Assembly: GCA_937871155.1 (NCBI GenBank)
Contig: CALMXV010000477.1
Coordinates: 1-5,860, forward strand
DNA length: 5,860 bases
Reading direction: 5' to 3'
From: an uncultured Taibaiella sp.
Lineage (GTDB): Bacteria > Bacteroidota > Bacteroidia > Chitinophagales > Chitinophagaceae
In this document: positions 5,850 to 5,860 of the stretch, in pieces
Layout: every line of letters begins with the position of its first letter
Position numbering within the stretch: the first letter of the stretch is position 1
The notes under the pieces: model-generated
Databases searched by the model: none
What the model saw: only the letters and a program-made list of their open reading frames with translations
Told to the model about the DNA's origin: nothing
Made by a program: the position numbers and the translations under genes

Positions 5850-5860
5850 GTATATACTTT

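Overview
The window looks like an ordinary chromosomal segment of a Bacteroidota bacterium, most likely from the Chitinophagales/Chitinophagaceae. Four things support this. Base composition is AT-rich by eye. Several gene starts carry copies of the Bacteroidota -7 promoter box (TAnnTTTG), and Shine-Dalgarno sequences are weak or absent. The window holds a DUF6089-type outer-membrane barrel and the small soluble family often labelled 'ABC transporter ATPase', both typical of this phylum. The oligopeptide permease has the long periplasmic insert I associate with Bacteroidota. Family placement is from memory and was not searched.

Layout. (1) Positions 1-2048, minus strand: a secreted M28 metallopeptidase of the carboxypeptidase Q type (681-2048) lies directly upstream of an OppC/DppC-like permease that runs off the left edge. 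The two genes are almost touching and probably form a peptide-scavenging operon: peptides trimmed outside the cytoplasm, then imported. (2) Positions 2049-2246: a divergent promoter region. (3) Positions 2247-3104, plus strand: a DUF6089-like outer-membrane beta-barrel gene interrupted once by an in-frame TGA at 2793-2795. The rest of the frame is intact and ends in TGA TAA. (4) Positions 3105-3293: an intergenic region with two exact TAnnTTTG boxes just before the next gene. (5) Positions 3294-4677, plus strand: a two-helix membrane protein of unknown function overlaps by 17 bp the start of a family-I purine nucleoside phosphorylase. That enzyme has Asp where the mammalian enzyme has its base-recognising Asn243. 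(6) Positions 4696-5849, minus strand: a two-helix membrane protein with a basic, soluble C-terminal half, followed 14 bp later by a small soluble protein with a GGCSTDG motif. This pair converges on the phosphorylase with only 18 bp between stop codons.

I saw no mobile element, CRISPR array, tRNA, rRNA or clear new system. The observations most worth a second look are the single nonsense codon in the otherwise intact barrel gene, the Asn-to-Asp change in the phosphorylase active site, the missing ATG for the permease, and the promoter-like boxes sitting only 4 bp from two start codons.
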